A stretch of DNA of 64,000 nucleotides from Cynocephalus volans (taxonomy: Eukaryota > Chordata > Mammalia > Dermoptera > Cynocephalidae): the NCBI RefSeq assembly GCF_027409185.1, contig NC_084470.1:36383001-36447000 (forward strand), given 5' to 3'. Of this stretch, positions 62,670 to 64,000 are shown one piece after another (position 1 is the stretch's first letter; each line of letters starts with the position of its first letter). Below the pieces are notes generated by a model. It was not told the DNA's origin, made no database searches, and worked only from the letters and a program-made list of their open reading frames with translations. Made by a program: the position numbers and the translations under genes.

Positions 62670-63105
62670 AACTTTTGGACACAAAAATACTTAGGAAAAA
62701 ATCACTTTGTACTAAAAGCTAAAACCTTCTGCTTGGTACAAACATGGAGCATAGTTAACAGCACAAAAATATGAACCATTTCATGAATGATAAATACAAA
62801 TTAAATGGATTTTTTAAGAAAAATTATTCTTCAAATATTAAGTATTGTCACAGTTGCCTTTCAATTTTTAAAAATCATTTAATTAATTGTTTATTTGTAA
62901 ACCAATAAATAATATATTTAAACTAAAAAAAAAAGAAAAAAAGGTTCAATAAAAGGAAACAACAAATTATACAATGAAATCTCAGTAATTTGCATAAATT
63001 GCTATACTAAATGATATCCAGAGGGCCCTGCCTTAACCTGCTATTTCATGACCTCAGGTGTAGTTCCTTAACAAAACAATCCCACATAAAGACTATACTT
63101 TTTAA
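62670..63105 (+). other. Intergenic stretch without recognised content
   Basis: AT-rich. An A-rich block at 62926-62942 may be a retroelement tail, but no body was recognised. Confidence 0.4.
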
Positions 63106-63123
63106 AAAAGTATAGTATTACTT

Positions 63124-63223
63124 TAAAAAAAAAAAAAAAAAGATGACCGGTAAGGGGATTTTAACCCTTAACTTGGTGTTGACAGCACCACACTCTCCCA
63201 AGTGAGCCATGGGCTGGCCCTCT
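63124..63223 (-). mobile_element. tRNA-type SINE (dimer 3' unit only)
   Basis: Antisense: A/T-run, 'gatgaccggtaaggggattt', 'aagtgagccatgggctggcc'. Exact 14 bp duplication gtatagtattactt at 63110-63123 and 63224-63237, so a single-unit element was inserted as such. Confidence 0.88.
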
Positions 63224-63369
63224 GTATAGTATTACTTGCCACAAAATAACCTAATTAAGCTTTTAGACAGAAAACTGGCAGAGAAGATTGCTGGTGCCGC
63301 TCATAGGATCATGCAGGAACTAGCAGTGTGTTTTATTTTGCTACTTCCTCTTTCTCCAAAACGGGTGTT

Positions 63370-63470
63370 AGGGCTGGCTAGTTACTCGGTTGGTTAGAGA
63401 GCAGCCTTATAACACCAAGGTCATGGGTTCGGATCCTGATACCCGCCAGCCACCAAAGGAAAAAAAATAA
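63370..63470 (+). mobile_element. tRNA-type SINE, monomer
   Basis: 'agggctggctagttactcgg', B box 'gggttcggatcctgataccc', 'gccagccacc' and A-rich tail. Duplication caaaacgggtgtt (63357-63369) / caaaatgggtgtt (63471-63483). Confidence 0.85.
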
Positions 63471-63539
63471 CAAAATGGGTGTTTTCTCTACACTGGGAGT
63501 CAGTAATATCAACAGTCATAGGATCACTCCACATGTATT

Positions 63540-64000
63540 TGTGGTAAGCAGAATAATATCCCTTCCTCCCATAATGTCCACGTCCTGATACCTGAAACCT
63601 GTGAATATGTTAGGTTACAAAACAAAGCGGAATTACGGTTGCAGACGAAATTAAGGTTACTAATCAGCTTACTTTAAGATGGGGAGATTTCTTTTTTTTT
63701 TTTTTTGTCTTTTTTGTGACCGGCACTCAGCTAGTGAGTGCACCAGCCATTCCTATATAGGATCCGAACCCGCGGTGGGAGCGTCGCTGCGCTCCCAGCG
63801 CCGCACTCTCCCAAGTGCGCCACGGGCTTGGCCCAAGATGGGGAGATTTATGCATGGGCCCAATGTAATCACAAGCAGTCATTTAAATATGGTAGAGGGA
63901 AGCAGAAGAGATGAAAACCAGAGAGATGGCAAGCTGAGAAGGACCTGACCTGACATTACTGGTTTTGAAGACAAGAGAGGACCACAAGCCATGGAATGTA
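63540..64000 (+). mobile_element. MLT1-type MaLR LTR, interrupted by a SINE and cut by the window end
   Basis: 'gcagaataatatcccttcctcccataatgtccacgtcctgatacctgaaacctgtgaatatg' and, after the SINE, 'tgggcccaatgtaatcacaagcag' are in MLT1 order. The right end is outside the window. Confidence 0.65.
63691..63834 (-). mobile_element. GC-rich tRNA-type SINE (hairpin subtype), copy 3
   Basis: Antisense of the same subtype as at 23288 and 34685, hairpin gggagcg/cgctccc included. Exact 15 bp target duplication aagatggggagattt at 63676-63690 and 63835-63849, inside the MLT1 LTR. Confidence 0.92.

Overview
This is nuclear DNA of a placental mammal. It carries three protein-coding genes, all recognisable from spliced exon sequence, in the order UBE2E1 (+, 3' end only), NKIRAS1 (-, complete coding sequence) and RPL15 (+, complete). 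The order and orientation match what I know of human chromosome 3p24. About thirty interspersed copies of a tRNA-Ile-like SINE, many of them two-unit (dimeric) copies, resemble the CYN SINEs described from colugos (Dermoptera, Galeopterus/Cynocephalus). The host is therefore most likely a colugo, but that assignment rests on memory of the SINE family and has not been checked by search.

Layout. 1-19.7 kb is a large UBE2E1 intron holding only old repeats and SINEs. 19.69-22.38 kb contains the last three coding exons of UBE2E1 (E2 ubiquitin-conjugating core with the catalytic Cys), followed by a ~0.7 kb 3' UTR. 23.1-27.3 kb is the tail-to-tail spacer with NKIRAS1; more than half of it is one full-length MaLR (ERVL-type) element with both LTRs. 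27.6-40.25 kb contains the three coding exons of NKIRAS1 (kappaB-Ras1) on the minus strand, separated by introns full of nested transposons. 40.3-46.4 kb is the upstream intron or leader region of NKIRAS1. 46.4-47.6 kb is a CpG island that holds the RPL15 promoter and probably a divergent NKIRAS1 promoter. 47.0-49.66 kb is RPL15. 49.7-64 kb has no active gene that I can see: it holds a Tigger transposon, MLT1 LTRs, L1/L2/MIR remnants, SINEs and a decayed RFPL-type (RING/SPRY) pseudogene at 61.8-62.66 kb.

The genes do not form a pathway together: UBE2E1 is a ubiquitin/ISG15 E2, NKIRAS1 restrains IkappaB degradation, and RPL15 is a 60S ribosomal protein. No new enzymatic or defence system is visible. 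The more unusual material is in the mobile DNA: (i) a 1.38 kb composite retroelement with an L1-like 5' end, VNTR-like GC-rich middle and A-rich 3' end, flanked by a 12 bp target duplication; (ii) three 74-78 bp near-perfect palindromes flanked by TA, probably mariner-derived MITEs; (iii) a GC-rich SINE subtype in which the anticodon region is replaced by a strong hairpin. All family names for repeats are from memory of consensus sequences.
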